Shown here: piece after piece, positions 42,506-51,167 of the stretch | Layout of the letters: every line of letters starts with the position of its first letter | How positions within the stretch are numbered: the stretch's first letter is position 1 | Source of the DNA: Haladaptatus litoreus | GTDB taxonomy: Archaea > Halobacteriota > Halobacteria > Halobacteriales > Haladaptataceae | Direction: 5' to 3' | NCBI RefSeq assembly: GCF_900156425.1 | Contig: NZ_FTNO01000001.1 | Location: 1,922,001 to 1,986,000 of the forward strand | DNA length: 64,000 nucleotides | Notes under the pieces: generated by a model | The model's input: the letters and a program-made list of their open reading frames with translations, nothing else | Told to the model about the DNA's origin: nothing | The model's database searches: none | Position numbers and translations under genes: made by a program

Positions 42506-44761
42506 ATGTTCGAGGATACACGACGAACGTTCCTGAAGACGGTCGGTCTCGCCGTCGGTGGCGCGAGCGTCGCAGGTGCATCTGGAGCACTTGATAGCAC
42601 GCACGTAACCGCATCCGACAACCCCTCCACACTCGCCGGACAGGACTGGTCTACGTTCCTGTACGACGCCGCGAATACGAGCAACCCGCCGGGAGACGGC
42701 GTTCCCGAACCACCATTGGGGTGGAGCGAACGGTTGAGCGAGGAGGATATTTCGAACCCTGCTGTCGTTGACGACGTTGCCTACGTTGCTGACGCAACTG
42801 CGACAACCATTGCGTTCGACATTGAGACACGCGAAGTACTCTGGCGAGCGACTCCCGATGCAGATGGTGAGCTGTACTCCTATGGTTCTCCGCCAACGGT
42901 CGCAGATGGAACGGTGTTGACGACGGCTGAAGGAATGGTTTTCGCGCAAGATGCGGAAGACGGAAGCAACCTGTGGCAGTTCGAGGCTGACTCACAACGT
43001 ACTCCTTCGGTCACTGTCGTCGATGGTACTGTATACGCGACAGCACATCGAACCGGAACAAAATGCTACGCGCTCAACCTCGCAGATGGGTCTGTTCGCT
43101 GGGAGTTCAAACCGAACGAGCCGCGGGCAAACGTTCCGGCGGTCGCCGACGGAGTCGCGTATTTCCGTGGAAGAAACGCAGTCTACGCCCTCGATGCCGA
43201 AGATGGCACCGAACTGTGGCGGATAGACGGACTCTCCAGATCCGGTGGTTCCCCAGCAGTCGCAGACGGGAGTATTTTCATCGTGAACGATACGGAACTC
43301 CACGCCTACTCGACCGACGACGGAAACGAACAGTGGACTGTCGAAGTCGATGAGAGCAGTTTAGACAGGGGGAGTACGCCTGCCGTCGCCGACGGCAAGG
43401 TTTACGTCGCCGGTTCCGGACGCTCGGGGTCGATATACGTGTACGATGCGGACGATGGAAGCAAGGTTTGGAGCTCGTGGGAAACCCTCGCAAATACCGC
43501 GACACTCACGATTGCAGGTGGAAATATCTATACGGGTGGCGACCCCGTCCGCGTTTTCGACGCATCCTCGGGCGATGCTCAGTGGCAGTACTACCCTCGT
43601 GGTACTGTCGAATTCGCGCCGACCGTCGTCAACGAAACCGTCTACGCTGGGGACAACAACGGCTACCTCTACGCTTTTTCGGCGACAAACGAGCGAACGA
43701 ACTGGCGGTTCGTTACAGACGAAACTGTCGAATCGGCACCGACGGTCGGTGACGACACGTTATACGTTGTGGATGAAAGCGGGAGCCTCTACGCCATCGA
43801 CCCCGAAAGCGGAGAAGAAACGTGGCAAATCGATGGTTCGTACGATGAACAGACCTACGTAGACGGAACCGTCTACGCGTACAGCCGGGACGGCCGGGAA
43901 CGTCACATCGTCGCGGTGGACGGCGAGAATGGAAACATCGAGTGGAAAACCGCAGTCAACGGAAACGTCGGCGACTACGAAGTTGCCGATGGAACCATCT
44001 ACGTCTCACAGCAGTATGCGCCCGAGGGAACGCTGTTGTACGCGCTGAACGCGGAGACGGGTGACATCGAGTGGACGTTCGGTAGCGACCATTCGACCGG
44101 CGATAGGGGCACTTCCGTCGCCGTCTCGAACGGAATCGCGTACCTCGGGGAAACTGAAAACCTCTGGGCACTCGGCGCGAGCGACGGCTGTGTCGAGTGG
44201 CAGGTTTCCGAAGGCAGATTCACGCGGGACTCAAGGGTCGTCGTGTCCGATGGCATCGTCTACGCAACCGAGCGATACTTCACACAGAACCGCGACAAAT
44301 CAGCCGAGATTTTCGCCTTCGACGCCGGTGACGGAACGACGCTGTGGTCGAAGAAAATCCCGGATACGACGGATGTGAACGGGCTTACTGTCGCGGACGG
44401 TTCCCTCTATGCCTCGGTCATCGATGACTCGGGCGAACTCGGTGAAAAACCGCCTCGTCTCGTCGCGCTGGAGGCGGAAACCGGAGACGAGCGATGGACG
44501 ATTTCCCCGACTTCGCACTTGCGAGTTTCCGAGGCAGTCGTCTACGACGACACTATCTACATCGGCAGCAACCGACGCGTGAACGCCTACTCGACGGACG
44601 ACGGAACCAAACTCGACCACTGGGAAGTGATGGGAACCGTGCGGGCCAAACCGGCAATCACGGACGACGCTATCTACGCCAGCGCCGCGACGTTCATCTA
44701 CCCACCGTACAGTGAACGAGCGGAAAGCGGCCACGTGTACTCGTTCCGTCGCGACGACTGA
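42506..44761 (+). CDS. Tat-exported PQQ-type beta-propeller protein, long paralogue
   Basis: A 751-residue paralogue of the preceding gene. It starts MFEDTRRTFLKTVGLAVGGA (Tat) and carries about 12 or more blade repeats of the A-x-D-x-E/A-x-G-x-x-x-W type (YALDAEDGTELWRI, YAIDPESGEETWQI, YALNAETGDIEWTF). The length suggests two seven- or eight-bladed propellers in tandem. It is exported and probably faces the cell surface. The start at 42506 keeps the Tat motif near the N-terminus. Confidence 0.85.
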   Translation: MFEDTRRTFLKTVGLAVGGASVAGASGALDSTHVTASDNPSTLAGQDWSTFLYDAANTSNPPGDGVPEPPLGWSERLSEEDISNPAVVDDVAYVADATATTIAFDIETREVLWRATPDADGELYSYGSPPTVADGTVLTTAEGMVFAQDAEDGSNLWQFEADSQRTPSVTVVDGTVYATAHRTGTKCYALNLADGSVRWEFKPNEPRANVPAVADGVAYFRGRNAVYALDAEDGTELWRIDGLSRSGGSPAVADGSIFIVNDTELHAYSTDDGNEQWTVEVDESSLDRGSTPAVADGKVYVAGSGRSGSIYVYDADDGSKVWSSWETLANTATLTIAGGNIYTGGDPVRVFDASSGDAQWQYYPRGTVEFAPTVVNETVYAGDNNGYLYAFSATNERTNWRFVTDETVESAPTVGDDTLYVVDESGSLYAIDPESGEETWQIDGSYDEQTYVDGTVYAYSRDGRERHIVAVDGENGNIEWKTAVNGNVGDYEVADGTIYVSQQYAPEGTLLYALNAETGDIEWTFGSDHSTGDRGTSVAVSNGIAYLGETENLWALGASDGCVEWQVSEGRFTRDSRVVVSDGIVYATERYFTQNRDKSAEIFAFDAGDGTTLWSKKIPDTTDVNGLTVADGSLYASVIDDSGELGEKPPRLVALEAETGDERWTISPTSHLRVSEAVVYDDTIYIGSNRRVNAYSTDDGTKLDHWEVMGTVRAKPAITDDAIYASAATFIYPPYSERAESGHVYSFRRDD

Positions 44762-44899
44762 ACCCGTCGACTCCTCCGACTTTTTTGTCTGACTTCCGTT
44801 TTCGGCATCGTCGTTCTCCAATGGCGTAACCAAAACCAGTTACATCTTTGTGGCAACCGCTAACACGATAGCGACCTAATATAAACGTTGGAGCTTACC

Positions 44900-46831
44900 A
44901 TGACCGATTTAGGCGGTTTTCACGACCACGTCGCTCGCGTCGACCTCTCGGACGGTTCGGTGAACTACGAGAGCGTCGATGACGACGACGCGAGGAAATA
45001 TATCGGGGCGCGGGGCCTCGGCGTAAAGTACGTGTTCGACCAAGGGGCGGACGTTGACCCGCTCGGTCCGGACAACCTCTTGGCGTTCATGAACGGTCCC
45101 CTCACCGGGACGCAAGTCACGATGAGCGGGCGAATCGCTGTCTGTACCAAGTCGCCGCTGACCAACACCGTGACGGATTCGCACCACGGCGGGTGGTCGG
45201 GCGCACGGCTGAAATGGGCCGGATTCGACGGTCTATTGTTCGAAGGCAAATCCGACGACCCGGTTATCGCGGTTGTCGAGGATGGCGAAGTCGAACTCCG
45301 CGACGCCTCGCACCTCTGGGGCAAGGGCGTTCACGAAACCCGTGACACCTTGGAAGAAGAAATCGACGGTGCCTACGGCAAGAACCTCTCGATGATGGCA
45401 ATCGGACAAGCGGGCGAAAACGAAGTTCGATACGCCTGCATCATCAACGAGGACGACCGGGCGTCCGGCCGTGGTGGGACTGGTGCCGTAATGGGGTCGA
45501 AGGGACTCAAAGCAATCGTCATCAAATCCACGACGAAGATGCAGAAGCCCGCCGACCAAGAGACGTTCCAGCAGGGCCACAAGCAGGCGATGCAGGCCAT
45601 TCAGGAATCCGACGTGACGGCTCCGAACGAGGGCGGTCTGTCGCTATACGGCACGAACGTCTTGATGAATGTCACCAACGAGATGGACGGCCTACCGACC
45701 CGGAACGCACAGCACACGAGCACCAGCAGCGAGGCGAAGGCGGGACACTCACAGCCCGAAATCGACGCGGAAAACGTCTCTGGCGAGAACGTCCGCGAGA
45801 ACATCCTCGTAGACGAACCGACTTGTCACTCCTGCCCAGTTGCCTGCAAAAAGGAAGTCGAAGTGCAGGTTCACCATAAGGGCGGCGACATGAACGTCCG
45901 GATGGAGTCCTACGAGTACGAATCGGCGTGGGCGCTCGGCCCGAACTCGATGACCGACGACCGGGACAAGGTCGCGCTGATGATAGACCGCTGTAACGAC
46001 GTTGCCCTCGACACCATCGAAATGGGCAACACCATGGCGATGGCGATGGAAGCCACCGAGGAAGGCAGATTGGACGAGGGACTCGAATGGGGCGACGTGG
46101 ACACGATGGTCGATATGATAGACCGTGTGGCCCACCGCGAGGACGAACTGGCCGACCTGCTCGCGGAGGGCGCGGCCCGCGCTGCCACCGAACTCGGCGA
46201 CGAGGAGATGGCGCTGGACGTGAAAGGCCAGACGATGGCCGCCTACGACCCGCGAGCCATGAAGGGCATGGCAATCGGCTACGCGACCAGCAACCGCGGT
46301 GCCTGTCACCTGCGCGGCTACACCCCCGCCGCGGAACTCCTCGGCATTCCGGAGAAGGTTGACCCGGCAGACTGGGAAGGCAAGGGCGAACTCTGTGCCA
46401 CCTTCCAAGACATGCACGCCATCAGCGACTCCTTCGACATCTGCAAGTTCAACGCCTTTGCGGAGGGTGTCGAGGAGTACGTCCTCCAGTACAACGGCAT
46501 GACCGGCCTCGACGTATCCGAGGACGAACTGATGGAAGCGGGCGAGCGAATTTACAACCTCGAACGCTATTACAACAACCTCGTCGGCTTCGACGGCGAC
46601 GACGACAGCCTCCCCGTGCGGTTCGTAGAGGGCCACCCCGACGCTATCCCCGGAGAGGGCGGTTCGGAAGGCCAGCTCGCCGAACTGGACGAGATGAAAG
46701 AAGAATACTACCACGTTCGCGGCTGGGAAGACGGCGTGGTTCCGGACGAGAAACTGGACGACCTCGGCATCGACATCGGACCGGGAACCGGCGTGAGTTC
46801 CGGCGGTGCCGCGGCATCGGGCGACGACTAA
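44900..46831 (+). CDS. Aldehyde:ferredoxin oxidoreductase family tungsten enzyme
   Basis: A 643-residue AOR-family protein. The N-terminal domain holds ARKYIGARGLGVKYVFDQ and GPLTGTQVTMSGRIAVCTKS, which bind the tungstopterin. The 4Fe-4S ligands are C309, C312 and C316 (CHSCPVAC) plus C515 (DICKFNAF). AOR enzymes oxidise aldehydes to acids with ferredoxin. The aldehyde specificity is not evident. The start at 44900 gives the family N-terminus; no signal peptide. It stands alone after the propeller genes. Confidence 0.9.
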   Translation: MTDLGGFHDHVARVDLSDGSVNYESVDDDDARKYIGARGLGVKYVFDQGADVDPLGPDNLLAFMNGPLTGTQVTMSGRIAVCTKSPLTNTVTDSHHGGWSGARLKWAGFDGLLFEGKSDDPVIAVVEDGEVELRDASHLWGKGVHETRDTLEEEIDGAYGKNLSMMAIGQAGENEVRYACIINEDDRASGRGGTGAVMGSKGLKAIVIKSTTKMQKPADQETFQQGHKQAMQAIQESDVTAPNEGGLSLYGTNVLMNVTNEMDGLPTRNAQHTSTSSEAKAGHSQPEIDAENVSGENVRENILVDEPTCHSCPVACKKEVEVQVHHKGGDMNVRMESYEYESAWALGPNSMTDDRDKVALMIDRCNDVALDTIEMGNTMAMAMEATEEGRLDEGLEWGDVDTMVDMIDRVAHREDELADLLAEGAARAATELGDEEMALDVKGQTMAAYDPRAMKGMAIGYATSNRGACHLRGYTPAAELLGIPEKVDPADWEGKGELCATFQDMHAISDSFDICKFNAFAEGVEEYVLQYNGMTGLDVSEDELMEAGERIYNLERYYNNLVGFDGDDDSLPVRFVEGHPDAIPGEGGSEGQLAELDEMKEEYYHVRGWEDGVVPDEKLDDLGIDIGPGTGVSSGGAAASGDD

Positions 46832-46965
46832 GCCGAACGATCGGAATTTCGTATTTTTGAATCTGCTCGTTAGCTACTGTTGATTTCGACCGAACCACAA
46901 CTTGGCGAGAACTGTCCGTGTTCTGTGCTTCCATCGTTTTGCTGTTCGCAAATCACGACTCCACA
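46832..46965. other. Spacer after the AOR gene
   Basis: About 130 nt without a gene. A short T run (ATTTTTGAAT) lies about 20 nt after the AOR stop and may end its transcript. Confidence 0.3.
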
Positions 46966-47109
46966 TAGCCGCTCCCGCACCGCCCCCGCAGACCACACCC
47001 TCCCCAACCGATTCCCTCGTCACTTCGTTCCTCAATCATCCCTCGCGCGACTTCAGCACACGCCCTCGAATGACCGTTATCCTCGGGCGCTCTGCCAGCG
47101 CGCGCCATA
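46966..47109 (-). repeat. Dispersed repeat, inverted copy
   Basis: Read on the minus strand this has CGCGAGGGATGA, ACGAAGTGACGAGGGA, then TCGGTTGGGGAGGGTGTGGT and a G/C-rich tail. The same order of blocks occurs at 47148-47333 and 49014-49178 on the plus strand. The CACGCGAGG block and the GGGGAGG block are shared by all. It carries no gene. Confidence 0.6.
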
Positions 47110-47147
47110 TGTGGAATTTGGATTTTCGTGAACTGACACAAACACTT

Positions 47148-47333
47148 TGGCGCGTGCGTCGGCAGGCCTGCGGGCGTCCCGAAGGCCTGCCGAGTATCAC
47201 GCGAGGTCTTCGTGAGCGACGCAGGAGTGAGCGAACGGCTCGGCAGAGCTCGTCTCTGGCGGTGGATGAGCGACTGAAAGGAGCGAGTCAGGTGGGGAGG
47301 CGTGTGGCCGGTGCGGTCTCATTGGAGTCGGCT
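47148..47333 (+). repeat. Dispersed hairpin repeat, copy A
   Basis: Starts TTTGGCGCGTG, then a hairpin (arms CGGCAGGCCT 47160-47169 and AGGCCTGCCG 47183-47192, with outer arms CGCGTG and CACGCG), a spacer of varying sequence, GGTGGGGAGGCGTGTGGCC and a tail ending TCATTGGAGTCGG. It shares this plan with the copy at 49014-49178. The remaining DNA up to 47691 is without a gene and includes AT-rich sequence that may hold the next promoter. Confidence 0.65.
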
Positions 47334-47691
47334 ACCGAAATCATCTCGTAGAAACACTGAAAGTCGAGAACCGAACAAAGCCCTCGTGTTCAAAGCCGAT
47401 TCGAAAATATCGCCAAATATAGTTCTAATTCGTATGATATTTGTCACCGCCAGTGTAGAACTAGTTTTATTCCAACCCCCCCCTTCATCCACGTTCGGCC
47501 GCCGCTGACCGCGCGCGAGCAAAATTGCTCCCAATACCCACCGCTTTTACCCTGAGTTTAGCCGAAACATCTTCGAAATATTTCATCAGAATGTTCCACA
47601 ATAATTTCCCGAAGACTACCATTCTTTGAGCGCATGGCAACGCCTGTCGCATCGAAAGCTTCTAACTATGGTTATCGAACGTGAAGGTGGC

Positions 47692-48906
47692 ATGACTGAC
47701 CGCCCCGGCGACACAGACAAATTCGAAACGATGGCCGTGACCCACGCGGAGCAACCATCTCACGACGACCGAGCGGGCGACGTGACGATGCCGATTCACC
47801 TCGCTTCGACCTACGAGGTCGGCGGCATCGACCCCGATATTTCCCTCGAAGATTTGGACCCAGACGAAAACCAATATCTCTACTCGCGACTTTCGAACCC
47901 AACCAGACACGCACTCGAAAAGCGACTCGCGGCGCTCGAAGGCGGCGACTACGGCATGGCCTTCGCCTCCGGAACCTCCGCAATCGTGGCCACTATCACC
48001 GCCTCCGTCTCGCCCGGCGACCACATCGTCGCGTTCGACGACCTCTATGGCGGAACCCAGACGATGCTCAAGGAACTGTTCCGCGAGCGATTGGACGTGG
48101 CCGTGGATTTCGTTGACGCTCGGGACACCGACGCCGTTTCGGACGCCGTGCGCGACGACACCGCCCTCATCTGGATGGAGACGCCGACGAACCCGCTCCT
48201 CCGCCTCTGTGACATCGAGGCAATCGCCTCCGTCGCGGAATCGGTCGGCGCGACTCTCGGCGTGGACAACACCTTCCTATCGCCCTACTTCCAACAACCG
48301 CTCGAACTCGGTGCGGACGTGGTCATCCACAGCACGACGAAGTATCTGAACGGCCACAGCGACTCCATCGGCGGCGTGGCGGTCACTAGCGACGAGGAAC
48401 TGGCGAACGAAATCGGGTTCCTCCAGCAGGTCGGCATGGGCAACATGCTCGCGCCGTTCGACGCCTTCCTGACCCTTCGGGGTCTGAAGACGCTCCCGCT
48501 CAGGATGCGCCAGCACGAAACCAACGCCGCCGAAATCGCGGCCTATCTGGACGAACACGAAGGGGTTTCGGAAGTGTACTACCCCGGCCTCGAATCCCAC
48601 CCCCAGTACGACCTCGCGAAGCGCCAGATGGACGGCGGGGGCGGCGTCGTCTCCTTCGAACTCGACGGGGAACTGGAGGACGTAGAGCGATTCGTGGCCG
48701 AACTCGACCACTTCGCGCTGGCGGTCAGTCTCGGCGGCGTGGAGTCCCTCATCGAACATCCCGCGAGCATGACCCACTCGCCGCTCACGCCCGAAGAGCG
48801 CGAGGAAATCGGGATTTCTGATTCCCTCCTGCGGGTCTCGGTTGGTGTGGAACATCCCCGCGATTTGCTCGCCGACTTGGAATCCGCCTTCGAGAGTTTG
48901 GAGTAG
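47692..48906 (+). CDS. Cystathionine gamma-synthase/lyase-type PLP enzyme
   Basis: A 404-residue Cys/Met-metabolism PLP enzyme: YSRLSNPTRHALEKRLAALE near the N-terminus, the cofactor-stacking Tyr in DLYGGTQTM, VDNTFLSPYFQQPL and the PLP lysine in HSTTKYLNGHSD. The family includes cystathionine gamma-synthase, gamma-lyase and related enzymes; the exact reaction cannot be told by eye. The start MTDRPGDTDKFETMAVTHAE is preferred; ATG at 47668 is possible. It stands between two copies of a hairpin repeat. Confidence 0.88.
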   Translation: MTDRPGDTDKFETMAVTHAEQPSHDDRAGDVTMPIHLASTYEVGGIDPDISLEDLDPDENQYLYSRLSNPTRHALEKRLAALEGGDYGMAFASGTSAIVATITASVSPGDHIVAFDDLYGGTQTMLKELFRERLDVAVDFVDARDTDAVSDAVRDDTALIWMETPTNPLLRLCDIEAIASVAESVGATLGVDNTFLSPYFQQPLELGADVVIHSTTKYLNGHSDSIGGVAVTSDEELANEIGFLQQVGMGNMLAPFDAFLTLRGLKTLPLRMRQHETNAAEIAAYLDEHEGVSEVYYPGLESHPQYDLAKRQMDGGGGVVSFELDGELEDVERFVAELDHFALAVSLGGVESLIEHPASMTHSPLTPEEREEIGISDSLLRVSVGVEHPRDLLADLESAFESLE

Positions 48907-49013
48907 GGAGCTGTTGAAAACGACCGTCTTGTATTTTGAGTACTGCTTTTCGCGTGCTGTGCCTCGACTACTGTTTTCGAGTCTGTGGTGTGCTGCACGA
49001 ATCACAACAAACC

Positions 49014-49178
49014 CTTCGGCGCGTGATAGTTGACAGGCCTGAGAGCGTCTCGAAGGCCTGTCAACTATCACGCGAGGGATGAGTATCGCAGGGAGTGAAG
49101 CGACCGAGAAACGCAGTCGGTTGGGGAGGAATGTGGTCGGGTGCAGTGGCGGTGCGGTTGCGGTTTCATTGGTGTCGG
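49014..49178 (+). repeat. Dispersed hairpin repeat, copy B
   Basis: Starts TTCGGCGCGTG and contains a perfect 20-bp hairpin (arms 49021-49040 and 49054-49073, 13-nt loop). It continues with GAGGGATGAG, AGTCGGTTGGGGAGGAATGT and ends in TTTCATTGGTGTCGG. It shares blocks and order with copy A at 47148-47333. Between it and the gene ends at 48906 and 49275 nothing else is seen. Confidence 0.65.
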
Positions 49179-49274
49179 GATTTGTTGACTCAATTACTAC
49201 CAAACCCAGAAAACACATCAAGAGTTAAACAACCGGAGCACACCACCCGCCAAAAACACAACCCTACTCACACG

Positions 49275-49649
49275 CTACTCGCAGGTTCCAATCACGACGG
49301 CGTCCCGAATCTCAAGCGCGCTATCGAACTCCGACCGGCGTCGTTCGCGCCGCCCGATTCGGTACAGTTGTTGTTCGTGTGCGCGCCGAATCCCATCCCA
49401 CTCTCGTCGCCCAAACCCAAGCCGATTGCCGACGGTTTCCCAGTGACCCTCCTCGACGAGAAAGACGCGTTCCTCGGGTGTTTCGTGGATGCACTCGTAC
49501 CGCTGTCGGTACTCGTCAATCCGCCCGCTGAGGTCGGCCTGCGTCTCGGCGAGCAGTTCGGAGAGGCGTTCGAGCGGGACGCTGGCCTTCGCGCCCGCCA
49601 TCAGCACGATTTGTCCTTCGATGGGATGGGTCGGTTCGTCGTCGGTCAT
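49275..49649 (-). CDS. Conserved haloarchaeal protein, unknown function, SAMP1 operon
   Basis: A 124-residue protein (MTDDEPTHPIEGQIVLMAGA, then long helices with RLSELLAETQADLSGRIDEY and a basic REWDGIRRAHEQQLYRIGRR stretch). It looks like an alpha/beta start followed by helices. No motif is recognised. It lies 16 nt after the 84-residue gene on the same strand, as the last gene of the SAMP1 cluster. Confidence 0.7.
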   Translation of the reverse strand: MTDDEPTHPIEGQIVLMAGAKASVPLERLSELLAETQADLSGRIDEYRQRYECIHETPEERVFLVEEGHWETVGNRLGFGRREWDGIRRAHEQQLYRIGRRERRRSEFDSALEIRDAVVIGTCE

Positions 49650-49665
49650 TGCATCTCCTAATGCG

Positions 49666-49920
49666 TCATCCTCCCGCACGCATCGCCTTCTGCGAGAAAT
49701 CGTCCACGAGCGAATCGAGGGTTTCCTCGTCGCCTTCGAACACGACCGTGATTTCGGTTAGTTCGACGGTCGGCCCGATGCTGACCTTCTCCGAAGAAAG
49801 CGAGGCCTGCCAGTCGTCGCCCGACACGTCGCCGTCCTCCCCCACCTCGCCGCCGAGGTTTTCGAGGTAGACGCGCGCGAGTCGTTCGTTGATGCCCCGG
49901 AAGGATTTCTCGCGTCGCAT
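49666..49920 (-). CDS. 84-residue protein with C-terminal Gly-Gly, adjacent to SAMP1
   Basis: MRREKSFRGINERLARVYLE starts an 84-residue protein with two or three likely strands (WQASLSSEKVSIGPTVELTE, ITVVFEG) and a final helix ending MRAGG. The start codon directly abuts the SAMP1 stop (0 nt), so the two are surely co-translated. A free C-terminal Gly-Gly is what ubiquitin-like proteins and MoaD need for activation. The helix before the Gly-Gly is unlike a beta-grasp tail, so this is suggestive only. Confidence 0.75.
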   Translation of the reverse strand: MRREKSFRGINERLARVYLENLGGEVGEDGDVSGDDWQASLSSEKVSIGPTVELTEITVVFEGDEETLDSLVDDFSQKAMRAGG

Positions 49921-50190
49921 CTATCCTCCTGCGACCGGCGGGAAGATACTGAGCCTGTCGCCCTCCGCGAGCGCGGTTTCTGTGCCGTCGAGGTGAACAA
50001 CGTCCTTTCCGTTTTTCATGATAGAGACGTGCGGTCGCAACTCTCCGTCCTCGAACACGTCGATTCCGTACTCCTTAGAGAGGGATTCCAATACCTCGCC
50101 AACGTTCGACCCGGACGAGAACTCCCGTTCGAGTTCCTTCTGTCCGACGTCTTCGCGGAAATTCGCAAAGAATCGGAGCGTAAGTTCCAT
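49921..50190 (-). CDS. samp1: SAMP1, ubiquitin-like small archaeal modifier protein
   Basis: An 89-residue beta-grasp protein of the MoaD/SAMP family: MELTLRFFANFREDVGQKEL at the start, DGELRPHVSIMKNGKDVVHL in the middle and the diglycine end IFPPVAGG. SAMP1 is activated by the E1-like UbaA and attached to lysines of target proteins, and it also helps in molybdopterin synthesis. The ATG at 50190 is preceded by TTTATA at leaderless spacing. Confidence 0.93.
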   Translation of the reverse strand: MELTLRFFANFREDVGQKELEREFSSGSNVGEVLESLSKEYGIDVFEDGELRPHVSIMKNGKDVVHLDGTETALAEGDRLSIFPPVAGG

Positions 50191-50210
50191 ACGCGAAAAT
50201 AGCCCGCTGT

Positions 50211-50220
50211 GATTATAAAC
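50211..50220 (-). promoter_or_regulatory. TATA box of the SAMP1 operon
   Basis: The reverse strand reads GTTTATAATC 21-30 nt before the SAMP1 start codon. This is one of the best leaderless promoter matches in the window and suggests SAMP1 and the two genes after it have their own transcript, apart from the two genes upstream. Confidence 0.65.
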
Positions 50221-50249
50221 GCTCAGACTGCGGAACGCTTTCGACGTGT

Positions 50250-50726
50250 TCAGTTCGCTCCGAACGCCCCGCCGACGATTCCGGCGAACAGGAGGAAAAC
50301 GACGATTCCCGCGAGCACGGGCGAACCGGCGATTAGCCCGAATCCCTCCTCGGGTGCGCCGACCAGCATTCGGCTGAACTCGGCCACTGCCCGGTCTGCG
50401 CCGACGAGGACGACCGCCGACGCGCCGAGCACGACGAGTGAGGCTCCCGCCGAAAACACGCCGTGAAGTCCGCCGCGTTCCCAGTCGGTTCCGGCGTAGC
50501 GTCCGGCCATGTAGCTCCCGAACGGGAACACAATCGTGCTGGCAAGTGCGGCCAGACGAACGAAAGATGCCGACGTTTCGAGGAGCAACAGCAGGGCCGG
50601 GACGAGATGGGCACCGAGCGTGACGACCATTCCGACCGCAATCGCGCCGCTGTCGATGCGGGAGGTTTCCGACTGCTGACTTTTCGCCCGTCGAACGCGG
50701 GACAGCGGCGGGTCGTCGCCGCTCAT
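50250..50726 (-). CDS. Integral membrane protein of unknown function
   Basis: A 158-residue protein with about four transmembrane segments (IDSGAIAVGMVVTLGAHLVP, AALASTIVFPFGSYMAGRYA, VLGASAVVLVG, VLAGIVVFLLFAGIVGGAFG) after a polar 25-residue N-terminus. It overlaps the gene upstream by 4 nt (ATGA). The 59-nt gap to SAMP1 contains the SAMP1 promoter. The function is unknown. Confidence 0.75.
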   Translation of the reverse strand: MSGDDPPLSRVRRAKSQQSETSRIDSGAIAVGMVVTLGAHLVPALLLLLETSASFVRLAALASTIVFPFGSYMAGRYAGTDWERGGLHGVFSAGASLVVLGASAVVLVGADRAVAEFSRMLVGAPEEGFGLIAGSPVLAGIVVFLLFAGIVGGAFGAN

Positions 50727-51103
50727 CTCCCGAATCGAATGCCGTCGTTGACGATGCGGGCGTTTCGCTCCCGGTCGATGTGCGTGGAGAGGTCGTCGTT
50801 GTCGTACAACTGCTGGACGAGCGCGGCGTGGAGGTCGCGCCACGCCATCGCGTAGATGGGCGATTGGCCCCACGCGCGCAGTTCGGCGACGAAATCGTCG
50901 TACTGCTCCCAGCGGGTTTCGAACCGCTCGACAACGTCAACCGCAGCACTGGCAACGTCCTCGTCCGACTCTTCCTCGGCGAGTCTATTCAGCCGTGCCT
51001 CCCATCCCGCGACGGCTTCTTGCATGTCGCGCGCCGCGCTGTCGCCGTCTTCGGGAAGTGAGTCGATGATAGCCTCCGGAACCACGAGTGAAATTTCGTC
51101 CAT
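50723..51103 (-). CDS. Conserved haloarchaeal helical protein, unknown function
   Basis: A 126-residue, mostly helical acidic protein (MDEISLVVPEAIIDSLPEDG, RFETRWEQYDDFVAELRAWG, MAWRDLHAALVQQLYDNDDL). No motif is recognised. The frame is read from the ATG at 51103; an upstream continuation is low complexity. It is translationally coupled to the membrane protein gene. Confidence 0.7.
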   Translation of the reverse strand: MDEISLVVPEAIIDSLPEDGDSAARDMQEAVAGWEARLNRLAEEESDEDVASAAVDVVERFETRWEQYDDFVAELRAWGQSPIYAMAWRDLHAALVQQLYDNDDLSTHIDRERNARIVNDGIRFGR

Positions 51104-51167
51104 GCAGGAGGTTGTTCGCAATCCGTCAAAAACGCTTGGCTCGGCGGTGGAAGTTCGAGACCGTCGT

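Noticed and set aside
47148-49178. Composite transposon carrying the PLP-enzyme gene
   Set aside because: The flanking direct repeats lack a transposase, terminal inverted repeats and target duplications, so only a repeat family is reported.
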